This document shows, piece by piece, positions 1 through 8,234 of a stretch of DNA of 64,000 nucleotides. Made by a program: the position numbers and the translations under genes. A model generated the notes under the pieces. That model saw only the letters and a list, made by a program, of their open reading frames with translations, made no database searches and had not been told where the DNA came from. This stretch comes from Chitinophagaceae bacterium (GTDB taxonomy: Bacteria > Bacteroidota > Bacteroidia > Chitinophagales > Chitinophagaceae). How positions within the stretch are numbered: the first letter of the stretch is position 1; the number at the start of each line of letters is the position of its first letter. The stretch spans positions 806,001-870,000 of the forward strand of contig JADKJC010000001.1 in NCBI GenBank assembly GCA_016722465.1. Reading direction: 5' to 3'.

Positions 1-142
1 CATGGGCAATGTAAGCGCCTATTAATGCACAAACACCAGCAGCAATACCGCTCAGGCCACTGAGGCTTATGAAACGGCTGCTTCGTTCCATCATTTGTTT
101 TATTTGCTGCAGCTCTTTCAATGATTGTTGCTGATCTGTCAT
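1..142 (-). CDS. Putative membrane protein, N-terminal part (runs off window)
   Basis: The reverse strand reads ATG at 142-140 and stays open to the window edge (47 codons). The peptide starts MTDQQQSLKELQQIKQMMER and continues into a Ser/Gly/Ala-rich hydrophobic stretch, so it looks like a short cytoplasmic helix followed by a first membrane segment. The C-terminus lies outside the window. I recall similar starts in multi-pass membrane proteins of Chitinophagaceae, but I do not recognise a function. Confidence 0.6.
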   Translation of the reverse strand, partial: MTDQQQSLKELQQIKQMMERSSRFISLSGLSGIAAGVCALIGAYIAH

Positions 143-208
143 AAAAGCACTTTGAAATACAAAGTAAATGAACTGCATTGATATTTCAAAAATTATTTTT
201 TAAAAATA

Positions 209-1393
209 TCAGCCCGGTGAAGAAAGAATGGTTTGCAATTTCCTGCAGGCGATACTGATCTCCTCTTCACTGATCTGCAGTGGTGGTACAATGCGCAGGC
301 AGTTAGCTGCAAATAAAAACCAGTCGGTGAAAACACCCTGACCTATCAGTAAGTCAATGACTTTTTTATTCGTTTCAAAACTGTCAAACTCAACTGCCAT
401 CATTAAACCGCAGCTTCGTACTGCCTTTATTTTCGGATGATGAAGCAGTGAAAGAAAAAGTTCTTCCTTTTCTTTCACAGAATCCATTAATTTTTCTTTC
501 AGCAATACATTGAAAGCAGCAAGACCAGCAGCACAACAAACAGGATGCCCGCCAAATGTATTGATATGCCCCAGTACCGGATTGTGTGTAAGGCTGTCCA
601 TTATTTTCTTATCTGCCACAAAAGCCCCCAATGGCATACCACCACCCATTGCTTTGCCGAGTAACAAAATATCAGGCACTACATTAAATTGTTCAAAAGC
701 AAACAAAGTACCGTTGCGGCCAAAAGCACATTGTATCTCATCCAACACCAGCAATGTACCTGTTTCATGGCAGCGCTTACGCAATGCAATAAGCCAGTCG
801 TTTTGCGGAACCAACACACCTGCTTCAGCCTGCACCGTTTCCGCAATCACACAGGCTGTTTGTTCCGTGATCTGTTGCAGGTCATCAAACGAATTATAAT
901 GAAGTTGTACAATACCGGGTAACAGGGGACGAAAAGCATTGCGCCAGTATTCATCTCCCATGATGCTCAATGCTCCCTGGGTGCTTCCATGATAACTATT
1001 CTTAAAAGAAACAATTTGAGTGCGGCTGGTAAATCGCTTGGCCAGCTTCATGGCACCTTCGGTGGCTTCGCTGCCGCTGGCCGTATAAAAAACGGAGTTG
1101 AGCGATGGCGGTAAATGTTCCGTAAGTTTTTTTGCATACGCCACCTGTGGTGTTTCCACCAGTTCTCCATACACCATAATGTGCATGTACTGTGCTGCCT
1201 GTTGTTGAACCGCTTCCACCACTTTGGGATGACAGTGGCCCACATTACAAACACTGATTCCGCCGATGAGGTCAATGTATTCTTTGCCCTGAACATCCCA
1301 CATTTTACTGCCGCTGGCTTTTACAATTTCTAATGCCAATGGTGCCGGCGATGTTTGACCTACATGATTTAAAAATATCTGCCGCTGATTCAT
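209..1393 (-). CDS. Class-III PLP-dependent aminotransferase (acetylornithine/ornithine type)
   Basis: 394 residues, full length for the fold-type I class-III aminotransferases, which transfer an amino group through pyridoxal phosphate. Visible marks are the phosphate-binding SGSEATEGAMK near residues 106-116, LDEI at 217-220 with the Asp that contacts the pyridine nitrogen, and LLLGKAMGGGMPLGA at 243-257, where K247 should hold PLP. The closest named relatives are acetylornithine, ornithine and 4-aminobutyrate transaminases; the substrate cannot be told from sequence, and no arginine-pathway gene lies nearby. The start is an ATG. A weak GAAATTTG element sits 6 bases upstream of it. Confidence 0.9.
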   Translation of the reverse strand: MNQRQIFLNHVGQTSPAPLALEIVKASGSKMWDVQGKEYIDLIGGISVCNVGHCHPKVVEAVQQQAAQYMHIMVYGELVETPQVAYAKKLTEHLPPSLNSVFYTASGSEATEGAMKLAKRFTSRTQIVSFKNSYHGSTQGALSIMGDEYWRNAFRPLLPGIVQLHYNSFDDLQQITEQTACVIAETVQAEAGVLVPQNDWLIALRKRCHETGTLLVLDEIQCAFGRNGTLFAFEQFNVVPDILLLGKAMGGGMPLGAFVADKKIMDSLTHNPVLGHINTFGGHPVCCAAGLAAFNVLLKEKLMDSVKEKEELFLSLLHHPKIKAVRSCGLMMAVEFDSFETNKKVIDLLIGQGVFTDWFLFAANCLRIVPPLQISEEEISIACRKLQTILSSPG

Positions 1394-1502
1394 AGGTGCA
1401 AATTTCGGTGGGAAAGTTTGATATTTGAGGAAATATTACATCCGGGTCGGTACCGCAGGTGAGACCCAGAATTAAAAAACTTGCGAACTATATAAACTGG
1501 TA

Positions 1503-1748
1503 ATGAATTATCCTTGTCCCTGTTGCGGCTATAAAACCTATTCTGAAAAAGCAACTGGAGATTATATGATTTGCCCTGTTTGTTTTTGGGAAGACGATCC
1601 ACTACAACATAAAGATTCAGATTATGCCGGAGGAGCAAATACTGTTTCGCTGAAACAGGCACAAAAGAATTTTCTATTATTTGGCGCCTGCACAAAGGAA
1701 ATGATAAAAAATGTGAGGCCCCAAAACAAGACGAACTTAGAGATGTGA
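1503..1748 (+). CDS. CPCC cysteine-rich protein, C-terminus probably frameshifted
   Basis: 81 residues. The N-terminus carries paired cysteines (NYPCPCCGYKTY, then ICPVCFWEDDP), the signature of the CPCC cysteine-rich family, presumably zinc-binding and of unknown function. After NVRP the reading frame turns into NKTNLEM and stops at 1748. In the -1 frame the DNA instead reads PKQDELRDVNWEPFD and stops at 1766-1768. Adding one C to the run at 1719-1722 joins NVRP to that tail as NVRPPKQDEL, so the intended protein probably ends at 1768 with 88 residues. Confidence 0.75.
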   Translation: MNYPCPCCGYKTYSEKATGDYMICPVCFWEDDPLQHKDSDYAGGANTVSLKQAQKNFLLFGACTKEMIKNVRPQNKTNLEM

Positions 1749-1800
1749 ATTGGGAACCATTTGATTAAAAATAACCAGTCGAATAAGGAATAAAATGTAC

Positions 1801-1814
1801 AAGAGTGCGACGCC
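1801..1814 (+). repeat. Short dispersed intergenic repeat, copy 1 (AAGAGTGCGACGC)
   Basis: The 13-mer AAGAGTGCGACGC at 1801-1813 is repeated exactly, on the other strand, at 4091-4103. Both copies lie between genes. The bases flanking each copy are not conserved beyond a few positions. The function is unknown. Confidence 0.5.
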
Positions 1815-1866
1815 ACTGAAGTACCACACTGATTCAATCGCCTGGTTCAAAAAAAATTAAACAACT

Positions 1867-2400
1867 ATGCCGGTAATTCTTCCAGTAAAAGGTGTGCTCC
1901 CTGTAATGGGCGAAAATTGTTTTGTAGCCCCCAATGCCACCATTGTAGGCGATGTAGTGATGGGCAACGACTGCAGTGTATGGTTCAATGCTGTAATAAG
2001 GGGTGATGTAAACAGCATCCGAATGGGCAATAAGGTAAATGTACAGGATGGGGCTGTAATTCATTGTACGTATGAGAAAACCAGGGCCATTATAGGAAAT
2101 AATGTCAGCATCGGACACAATGCAATCGTACATGGGTGCGTTATAGAGGATAACGTGCTGGTTGGGATGGGTGCCATTGTAATGGACAATTGCAAAGTAG
2201 GCAGTAATTCCATTGTAGCAGCGGGTGCAGTAGTACTGGAAAACACCGTGATTGAACCGGGCAGCATTTATGCCGGTGTACCGGCAAAAAAAGTGAAAGC
2301 CGTTAGCCAGGAGCTGATCCATGGGGAGATAGACCGGATCGCTAATAACTATTTGATGTACAGCAGTTGGTTTGCCCCCACTCCGCCTGAAGGGGGTTAA
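1867..2400 (+). CDS. Gamma-carbonic-anhydrase family protein (left-handed beta helix)
   Basis: 177 residues, typical for the YrdA/PaaY/CaiE group. Successive hexapeptide repeats (I-G-[DN]-x-V type) run from about residue 18 to 140 and build a left-handed beta helix that trimerises. The three metal-ligand histidines of gamma carbonic anhydrases are present: H66 in GAVIHCTY, and H84 and H89 in IGHNAIVHG. Real carbonic anhydrase activity is uncertain in this group. The last residues (PTPPEGG) come from a GC-rich palindromic repeat rather than from the fold, so the ancestral C-terminus may have been altered by that element. Confidence 0.88.
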   Translation: MPVILPVKGVLPVMGENCFVAPNATIVGDVVMGNDCSVWFNAVIRGDVNSIRMGNKVNVQDGAVIHCTYEKTRAIIGNNVSIGHNAIVHGCVIEDNVLVGMGAIVMDNCKVGSNSIVAAGAVVLENTVIEPGSIYAGVPAKKVKAVSQELIHGEIDRIANNYLMYSSWFAPTPPEGG

Positions 2401-2461
2401 GGCAGCAGTTCAATTGGATACGTTCTTTTCTAAAATATTATTCCCCTTTAGGGGTTAGGGG
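2374..2461 (+). repeat. G/C-rich palindromic intergenic repeats, one entering the preceding gene
   Basis: Two related palindromes lie 45 bases apart: GCCCCCactccgcctgaaGGGGG at about 2374-2395, and CCCCTTTAGGGG at 2443-2454 followed by TTAGGGG. The first supplies the final codons and stop of the carbonic-anhydrase-like gene. They may act as a terminator, but no T-run follows. They are more like a mobile palindromic intergenic element. Confidence 0.5.
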
Positions 2462-2485
2462 CAAAAAAAATATTATTTTCGGTAT

Positions 2486-2677
2486 ATGAAAAAGATCATT
2501 GTTGCAATTACCTGTGTCTGTTTTTTAAGTGCCTGCTCTTTATTTAAAAAGAGTGAAAAATTAGGATGCCAGGGTAATGGCAGGAATATAGGCGCTGAAA
2601 AACTGGCAGCCGGCGATGAAAAAGCAATAAAACAAAGCAGCAAGGCAAAGTACAGAGGCGGTAAAAAAAGCTATTAG
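2486..2677 (+). CDS. Small lipoprotein, unknown function
   Basis: 63 residues. The N-terminal KKIIVAITCVCFLSAC is a lipoprotein signal peptide with lipobox LSAC and predicted lipidated Cys17. The mature part is short, basic and Gly/Lys-rich, ending KYRGGKKSY, with one further Cys. No domain is recognised. Codon use and the neat signal peptide support a real gene. Confidence 0.65.
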   Translation: MKKIIVAITCVCFLSACSLFKKSEKLGCQGNGRNIGAEKLAAGDEKAIKQSSKAKYRGGKKSY

Positions 2678-2781
2678 TAGTTACTACGAATGCAGAATGA
2701 TGAGTGGGGGAAATGAATTTTTATCAACAGCGTTTGATCCAATTAAAGTTTTTAATCCAAAATCACTAAACCCCTATATCT

Positions 2782-3084
2782 ATGTGCTACCACTTGAAAA
2801 CACCTCTCGGGAACACCGTAGCAGTTATTGACGATAACTGCGGCATCTCAAAATTTTACGCCATAGCAGACACATTGTCGGCAGAATTACAGGTAAGTTT
2901 TATGAACCAGGTTGATGATGCTGAAACCCTTGACTGGGATTTCCATTACAAGAACCAGGTGCTCACCCTGCATTACAATATTTTTAATGGCGTATCAATT
3001 TTTCCACAACACAAAAAGAACCTGCACCAGGAAAACAATGCGGTACTGGAAGTGGCCCACTTTTTAGAACGAAGGGCATACTAA
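2782..3084 (+). CDS. Conserved hypothetical protein, about 100 residues
   Basis: 100 residues, acidic, with no signal peptide or membrane segment. It starts MCYHLKTPLGN from a clean ATG. The pattern of alternating hydrophobic residues in DWDFHYKNQVLTLHYNIFN suggests a small mixed alpha/beta domain. It converges on rsgA with a gap of three bases. No family is recognised. Confidence 0.6.
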   Translation: MCYHLKTPLGNTVAVIDDNCGISKFYAIADTLSAELQVSFMNQVDDAETLDWDFHYKNQVLTLHYNIFNGVSIFPQHKKNLHQENNAVLEVAHFLERRAY

Positions 3085-3087
3085 AGA

Positions 3088-4014
3088 CTACCAGCTTTTT
3101 TCTTCAGTTTTATCGAGGATGTTACAGTAACTGATGTAACGTTCCATATGGATATTGCCCTCCTCTACCGCCGTTTTTACGGCACAGCCGGGTTCGTTCA
3201 TGTGTAAGCAATTATTAAACTGGCACCCGTTGATGAGTGCACGCATTTCAGGAAAATAATGACTCAGCTCCTGCTTTGGAATATCAACCAACCCCAGTTC
3301 CCTGATGCCGGGGGTATCGATCACCCTGCCGCCAAATGACAGATTGAACATTTCGGCGAAGGTAGTAGTATGCAGGCCCTTGCCGCTCCAACCGCTTACA
3401 TCCTGTGTACGCAAATTCAACTCCGGAAAAACGATATTGATGAATGAAGATTTGCCCACACCGGAATGCCCACTCAGCAAGGTGGTCTTGTCTTTCAGCA
3501 ACACTTTTACTTCTTCCACACCTTCATTTTTATCAATGCTCATGCTCATTACTTTGTAACCAACCTTTTCATAAATGTCTTTAACCTCTTCGAATTTCTC
3601 CAGCTCCTTTTTTCTATACAAGTCTGATTTATTAAACACAATAATGGAAGGAATATGATAAGCCTCGGAAGTAATTAAAAAACGATCAATAAAACCCTGG
3701 GAGGTTTTGGGATCTTTTAAGGTAGCGAACAACAACGACTGATCCAGGTTGGAAGCTATGATATGATGCTGGTTTTTATTGTGCGGCGATATACGGGTGA
3801 TGTAATTTCTTCTTTGTTCAACAGCGGTAATGGTAAGCGTATTCTCCAGTTCATTTTCCATTTCCACCAGTACCACATCTCCCACCGCAACCGGGTTGGT
3901 AGAAGTGATGCCGTCAATTTTTAACTTCCCCTTGATACGGGCATTAAAAACTTTACCGGTATCATCCTGCAGCACATACCAGCTTCCGGTACTTTTATAT
4001 ACTGTTGCTTTCAT
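3088..4014 (-). CDS. rsgA: Ribosome small-subunit-dependent GTPase RsgA
   Basis: 308 residues from the ATG at 4014. A TTG eight codons upstream is possible, but MKATVYKS is the natural start of the OB domain. RsgA is a circularly permuted GTPase that checks late 30S maturation. The order of motifs shows the permutation: G4 FNKSDL comes first, then G1 GHSGVGKSSF and G3 DTPG. The C-terminal zinc knuckle is visible as a Cys-x4-Cys-x-His-x5-Cys arrangement (CQFNNCLHMNEPGC). The gene stands alone, converging with the hypothetical gene on the other strand. Confidence 0.95.
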   Translation of the reverse strand: MKATVYKSTGSWYVLQDDTGKVFNARIKGKLKIDGITSTNPVAVGDVVLVEMENELENTLTITAVEQRRNYITRISPHNKNQHHIIASNLDQSLLFATLKDPKTSQGFIDRFLITSEAYHIPSIIVFNKSDLYRKKELEKFEEVKDIYEKVGYKVMSMSIDKNEGVEEVKVLLKDKTTLLSGHSGVGKSSFINIVFPELNLRTQDVSGWSGKGLHTTTFAEMFNLSFGGRVIDTPGIRELGLVDIPKQELSHYFPEMRALINGCQFNNCLHMNEPGCAVKTAVEEGNIHMERYISYCNILDKTEEKSW

Positions 4015-4090
4015 TGACTGCAAGATAGTAAAGAGCAAGAGAAGGAATTAAATTTTGTTACCAGCATTTGTATTTCATGGCGGCATTGTT

Positions 4091-4103
4091 GCGTCGCACT
4101 CTT
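4091..4103 (-). repeat. Short dispersed intergenic repeat, copy 2 (AAGAGTGCGACGC)
   Basis: Exact reverse-strand match of the 13-mer at 1801-1813, in the 216-base gap between rsgA and batA. Nothing else recognisable lies in this gap. Confidence 0.5.
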
Positions 4104-4230
4104 CTACTTTATACCAGTGATGAGCAAAACAACCCTGGATGCAAAAGTTTCCGGCTTTACCTCATTCCAGCTGTTGAGGAGAGGGAATAGTAGCCACTAT
4201 GAAATAAGTGCTTTTATTTTATAAAAAGTA

Positions 4231-5235
4231 TCAGGGGAATTTTTTCAACACCGTAAACCTCAGCATCACTTCAATCAGCAATAACGCCAATGCAATCATC
4301 ACAAAGGGGAAGAATTTTTCTGTGTACCGGGTAAGGGAAGCAATCTCCACTTTTGATTTTTCCAGCGCATCAATCTCTTTATAAATATTCTCCAGCCCTG
4401 CATTATCCTTTGCCCTGAAATACTTTCCGCCCGTTTCATTGGCGATGGCAGTCAGTAATTTTTCATCGATGGTTACTTTTTGCTGCTGCATCACCACGCC
4501 AAGGTCTGTCTTCATCGGGAAGGGAGCATAGCCATCTGTTCCAACACCAATGGTATACACCTTTATACCAAATGCTTTGGCAATTTCTTTTGCGTTGTCA
4601 GGACCGATCAGCCCGCCGTTGTTTTCACCATCCGTTAAAAGAATCACCACCTTGCTCTTTGATTTACTGCTGCGGAGCCTGTCAACACTGGTGGAAAGAC
4701 CGTCACCTATAGCAGTGCCATCTTCCAGCAAACCATTCCTTATACTTTCCACTGCTGAATGCAGCACGGCCCTGTCAGTAGTAAGTGGGCATTGCGTAAA
4801 ACTTTCTCCGGAAAAAATTACAATGGCGATCCTGTCTGTCAACCGCCTGTCAATAAAACCACCTGCCACTTTTTTGGCAGCTTCCATCCGGTTGGGTGTA
4901 AAATCCTGTGCGGTCATACTGCCACTAACATCAATGCACAGTACAATATCAATCCCTTCACCTTCTGCCTGCTGCTGTTCGCTTTTTGTCTGCGGCCTTG
5001 CCAGGGCAACTATAATAAACGATATTGCCAGCAGTCTTAAAATAACAGGAAAGTGGCGCAATGAAGTTCTCCAGTTACTTAAGCCCGCAAAGCTTTTTAC
5101 AGAAGATACTTTTATACCAGCCTGCTGGCTGCTGTTCTTTTTAAAATACCAACCAATCATTACAGGTACCAACAGCGCCAGCAGAAAAAACAGCGGCGCC
5201 GCAAAACTGATATTGCTAAAGTAATCGAAGATCAA
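4231..5235 (-). CDS. batA: BatA-like VWA-domain membrane protein
   Basis: 334 residues. There are membrane segments near residues 11-30 and 63-79 and a third close to the C-terminus. The von Willebrand A domain between them has a complete MIDAS site: DVSGS at 102-106, a Thr near 175 in EDGTAIG, and TDGENNG at 201-207. BatA belongs to the Bacteroides aerotolerance operon and is thought to act in envelope stress resistance. The start is a TTG whose bases overlap the stop of the upstream gene (TTGA), so translation is probably coupled. No batB, batC or batD follows; the next gene is rsgA. Confidence 0.88.
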   Translation of the reverse strand: MIFDYFSNISFAAPLFFLLALLVPVMIGWYFKKNSSQQAGIKVSSVKSFAGLSNWRTSLRHFPVILRLLAISFIIVALARPQTKSEQQQAEGEGIDIVLCIDVSGSMTAQDFTPNRMEAAKKVAGGFIDRRLTDRIAIVIFSGESFTQCPLTTDRAVLHSAVESIRNGLLEDGTAIGDGLSTSVDRLRSSKSKSKVVILLTDGENNGGLIGPDNAKEIAKAFGIKVYTIGVGTDGYAPFPMKTDLGVVMQQQKVTIDEKLLTAIANETGGKYFRAKDNAGLENIYKEIDALEKSKVEIASLTRYTEKFFPFVMIALALLLIEVMLRFTVLKKFP

Positions 5236-6182
5236 GCTGTTTCTTTTTTTATGTTGTTTGATTGCTGTTCTACAAAATCAATGGCCTCCTTTATGTCCAA
5301 CCGGCAAGTTTCACTTTCATCAGCAGCCGGCTGGTATTTGGCAAACTTCACTGCATCACTGCACCGGAGCGAAGCGGCAGTTTTAGACAACATCGTTTTA
5401 TCAAAATTCTTTTGATTCAGTAATATCAACATCTCACTGGTAGTATTGCTGCCATAGAAAGCGCCCTGCTTAACGGCCAGGTACTGTTTTAAAATTTCCG
5501 GCAGCCTGCTGTGGTATTGTTTGATTGCTGAAGCCGATGAAAGATCTGATTGCTTTAATTTTTCCAGCTCATTGATGGCCTGCTGATAGGCAGATAAGAA
5601 TGAACCCCTGGGTAATATTGTCCCGCTATTTTTGTAACGCTTATACAACCAGTAACCAATCAATATCAATAACAGCAATGCAGTAACACCAGCTATCCAG
5701 TACCAGGTGGGTATTTCATCTTTTACCTCCCAAATGGTTTTGATGTCTCTTACTGTATTGGTACTGTCCGCTAAATAAGCAACGGCTACAGCAAAGGAAT
5801 CAGTCAGCAGGTTAAAGCTTGTATCGTTAGCAGAAGGTGTAAAGCTTGCATCCAGTTGTGGTATTACAAATTTGCCGGAGTCAAAACTGGTGAATGTAAT
5901 GGTTTGTGAAAGGCCCGTGAGTTTTTGATTAGTAAAGGAAGAATCAATTATTGATTTTTCAACAACCTCAAAATGTTCCAGCGAATCAGGCATCTCGATC
6001 CACTTAATAAAAAAATCCTGTTTGGGAAGCGTGGCTGTAATCTTTAATGTGAGTTGTTCACCGATCAGTATCGCATTTTTATCAATAGTAGCTTTCAATG
6101 ATGGTTGTGCCTGTACAAACAGTAAACTGCCAAAACAAGATATCACGGTTAAAAATAGCGTTCGCTTTACTGTATGCATCAT
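5232..6182 (-). CDS. BatD-like single-span membrane protein of the MoxR/Bat operon
   Basis: 316 residues from the ATG at 6182; a second ATG follows directly, and a TTG six codons upstream is also open. There is a signal peptide (TLFLTVISCFGSLLFVQAQ), a periplasmic beta-rich domain of about 130 residues, a membrane segment at about residues 160-180 and a basic cytoplasmic tail of 130 residues. This layout, and the position between the DUF58 and batA genes, match the BatD/DUF4381-like component of such operons. Only the topology and context support the name; no catalytic motif is seen. Confidence 0.75.
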   Translation of the reverse strand: MMHTVKRTLFLTVISCFGSLLFVQAQPSLKATIDKNAILIGEQLTLKITATLPKQDFFIKWIEMPDSLEHFEVVEKSIIDSSFTNQKLTGLSQTITFTSFDSGKFVIPQLDASFTPSANDTSFNLLTDSFAVAVAYLADSTNTVRDIKTIWEVKDEIPTWYWIAGVTALLLLILIGYWLYKRYKNSGTILPRGSFLSAYQQAINELEKLKQSDLSSASAIKQYHSRLPEILKQYLAVKQGAFYGSNTTSEMLILLNQKNFDKTMLSKTAASLRCSDAVKFAKYQPAADESETCRLDIKEAIDFVEQQSNNIKKETA

Positions 6183-6206
6183 CAATTGTTCAGTTATCAA
6201 TCTTCA

Positions 6207-7076
6207 TCAGCTTCTTTTGAGAAAGAACTGCTGCAATACTTTTACATAATCTTCATCGGTACGTATGTGCAGCAGGTCGGCTCCGGCCTTTTTAAAATAA
6301 TTCTTGCTGAGCTCACTCTGCCTGATAAAATTCTGATGGTAATTATATTGTATTATTTTATCGCTGCTGTCGATCCATTTCTTTTGGCCTGTTTCAAGAT
6401 CTTCCACCTGCAGCAGGCCTGCATCAGGTAACTGCATATCCATTTTATCATAAATACGCAGGCCGATCACATCATGCTTACCACCTACCACTTTAAGGTC
6501 ATTTTCATATTCCACATCCGCAAAATCACTCAGTACAAAAGCAATACTCTTTTGATGGGATGCTTTATTAAAAAACCGGATGGCATCTTCCATTTTGGTA
6601 CTCTTGCCTGCAGGCTCTACCGTCAATAATTCTCTTACAATGTACAATGCATGCTGCCTGCCCTTTTTTGGTGCAATGAATTTTTCAATCTTATCACTAA
6701 AGAAAACAGCGCCCACTTTATCATTATTACTGATGGCGCTGAACGTAAGTACGGCACCAATCTCATTAATCAGGTCTTTTTTTCTTCCATTCACAGTACC
6801 AAATAAATTGCTGTTGCTGATGTCAACCAACAGGTACACCGCCAGCTCTCTTTCTTCTTCAAACACTTTGGTAAATGGATGGCTGAACCTGGCGCTTACA
6901 TTCCAGTCAATAAAGCGAACATCATCACCGGCATAATATTCCCTCACTTCACGAAAGCTCATACCCTTTCCTTTAAAGGCAGAATGGTATTCACCGGTAA
7001 AAAGATGGGTGGTGATCTTCTTGCTTTTTATTTCAAGCTCTCTTACTTTGGATAATATTTCGTCAGTAGTCAGCAT
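6207..7076 (-). CDS. DUF58 domain protein
   Basis: 289 residues from the ATG at 7076; a TTG directly before it is also possible. It carries the DUF58 signature GDDVRFIDWNVSARF near residues 50-64, followed by a degenerate VWA-like fold (LLVDISNSN). It is soluble, without a signal peptide. Such proteins work together with MoxR ATPases. The gene follows moxR with three bases between stop and start, and precedes the BatD-like gene, so all four are one operon. Confidence 0.9.
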   Translation of the reverse strand: MLTTDEILSKVRELEIKSKKITTHLFTGEYHSAFKGKGMSFREVREYYAGDDVRFIDWNVSARFSHPFTKVFEEERELAVYLLVDISNSNLFGTVNGRKKDLINEIGAVLTFSAISNNDKVGAVFFSDKIEKFIAPKKGRQHALYIVRELLTVEPAGKSTKMEDAIRFFNKASHQKSIAFVLSDFADVEYENDLKVVGGKHDVIGLRIYDKMDMQLPDAGLLQVEDLETGQKKWIDSSDKIIQYNYHQNFIRQSELSKNYFKKAGADLLHIRTDEDYVKVLQQFFLKRS

Positions 7077-7079
7077 CAA

Positions 7080-8081
7080 TTATGGCACATTTACAACTCT
7101 AAGTATTTCGTTGATCACCTGCTCGGCATTGATATTCTCTGCTTCTGCTTCATAGGTCAACCCGATCCTGTGGCGCAGTACATCTTTGCAGATACTCCTG
7201 ACATCCTCAGGAATTACATACCCTCTTTTATTAAGGAATGCATAAGCCTTTGCTGCCAATGCCAAATTGATGCTGGCCCTCGGCGAACCACCAAAACCAA
7301 TCAGTGGTTTTAGTTTTGCCAGGTTATATTTATCAGGAAATCTTGTTGCAAACACAATATCTAAAATGTAATTCTCCACTTTCTCATCCAGGTATACCTG
7401 CCTTACCAACTCCTTTGCTGTAAGTATTTCACTTTTTGAAGCAACAGGATTGATTACAGGTGCTGCAAGCCCCAATGTATTTTGCCGGATGATTTGCTGT
7501 TCTTCGCTTTTTGAAGGATACTCAATGATCACTTTCAGCATGAACCTGTCCACCTGGGCTTCGGGCAAAGGATAAGTTCCTTCCTGCTCAATGGGGTTTT
7601 GTGTAGCTAAAACTAAAAACGGTTCTTCCAGCTTGTAGGTACTGTCGCCAATGGTTACCTGCCTTTCCTGCATGGCTTCCAGCAACGCACTCTGCACTTT
7701 TGCAGGTGCCCTGTTAATCTCATCTGCCAAAATAAAATTGGAGAAGATGGGGCCCCGGCGAACATAAAAATCATTCTTTGCCTGGTTGTAGATCATGGTG
7801 CCGATCACATCTGCGGGCAGCAGGTCTGGCGTAAACTGTATACGGCTGAAGTCTGCATGAATGGCTTGTGCCAGCGATTTAATGGCCAGTGTTTTGGCCA
7901 GCCCGGGCACACCCTCCAGCAACACATGCCCATTGCTTAACAAGCCTATGAGCAATCGTTCGATCATGCCGTGTTGGCCTACAATTGCTTTGCTTAGTTC
8001 TTTATTAATCCTGTCGGTAAAACCTGCAGCATCCTGAATCCTTTCATTCAGCAGGCGTATATCTTCGGCTGTTTGTAACAT
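7080..8081 (-). CDS. MoxR family AAA+ ATPase
   Basis: 333 residues, full length. Walker A is GVPGLAKT at 57-64 and Walker B is ILADE at 117-121, followed by the family-typical INRAPAKVQSALLEAMQE. MoxR ATPases act as chaperones that mature or load metal-dependent VWA proteins. Here the partners are the downstream DUF58 and BatA proteins. It is the first gene of the four-gene operon and starts with ATG. Confidence 0.95.
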   Translation of the reverse strand: MLQTAEDIRLLNERIQDAAGFTDRINKELSKAIVGQHGMIERLLIGLLSNGHVLLEGVPGLAKTLAIKSLAQAIHADFSRIQFTPDLLPADVIGTMIYNQAKNDFYVRRGPIFSNFILADEINRAPAKVQSALLEAMQERQVTIGDSTYKLEEPFLVLATQNPIEQEGTYPLPEAQVDRFMLKVIIEYPSKSEEQQIIRQNTLGLAAPVINPVASKSEILTAKELVRQVYLDEKVENYILDIVFATRFPDKYNLAKLKPLIGFGGSPRASINLALAAKAYAFLNKRGYVIPEDVRSICKDVLRHRIGLTYEAEAENINAEQVINEILRVVNVP

Positions 8082-8234
8082 AACGTGAACCCTTATTTAA
8101 TGAGGAATTTAGCTGGAATTTAGTTTTTTGCTTAAGTACACAAAATACAAACATTCACTTTACAAAAACGCTGCCGCAATGAGTAAAGGAGGAAAAATTG
8201 TGTTAAATGGACTATCAAACGGCCGGCAATGAGA

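Noticed and set aside
4550..5224. Long reading frame opposite batA (224 codons)
   Set aside because: Antisense to a clear VWA protein and made of low-complexity Ser/Leu; a shadow frame.
8186..8234. AAGGAGG followed by a GTG near 8188-8204 as a small gene
   Set aside because: The frame stops after about ten codons, and Shine-Dalgarno sites are not used elsewhere in the window.
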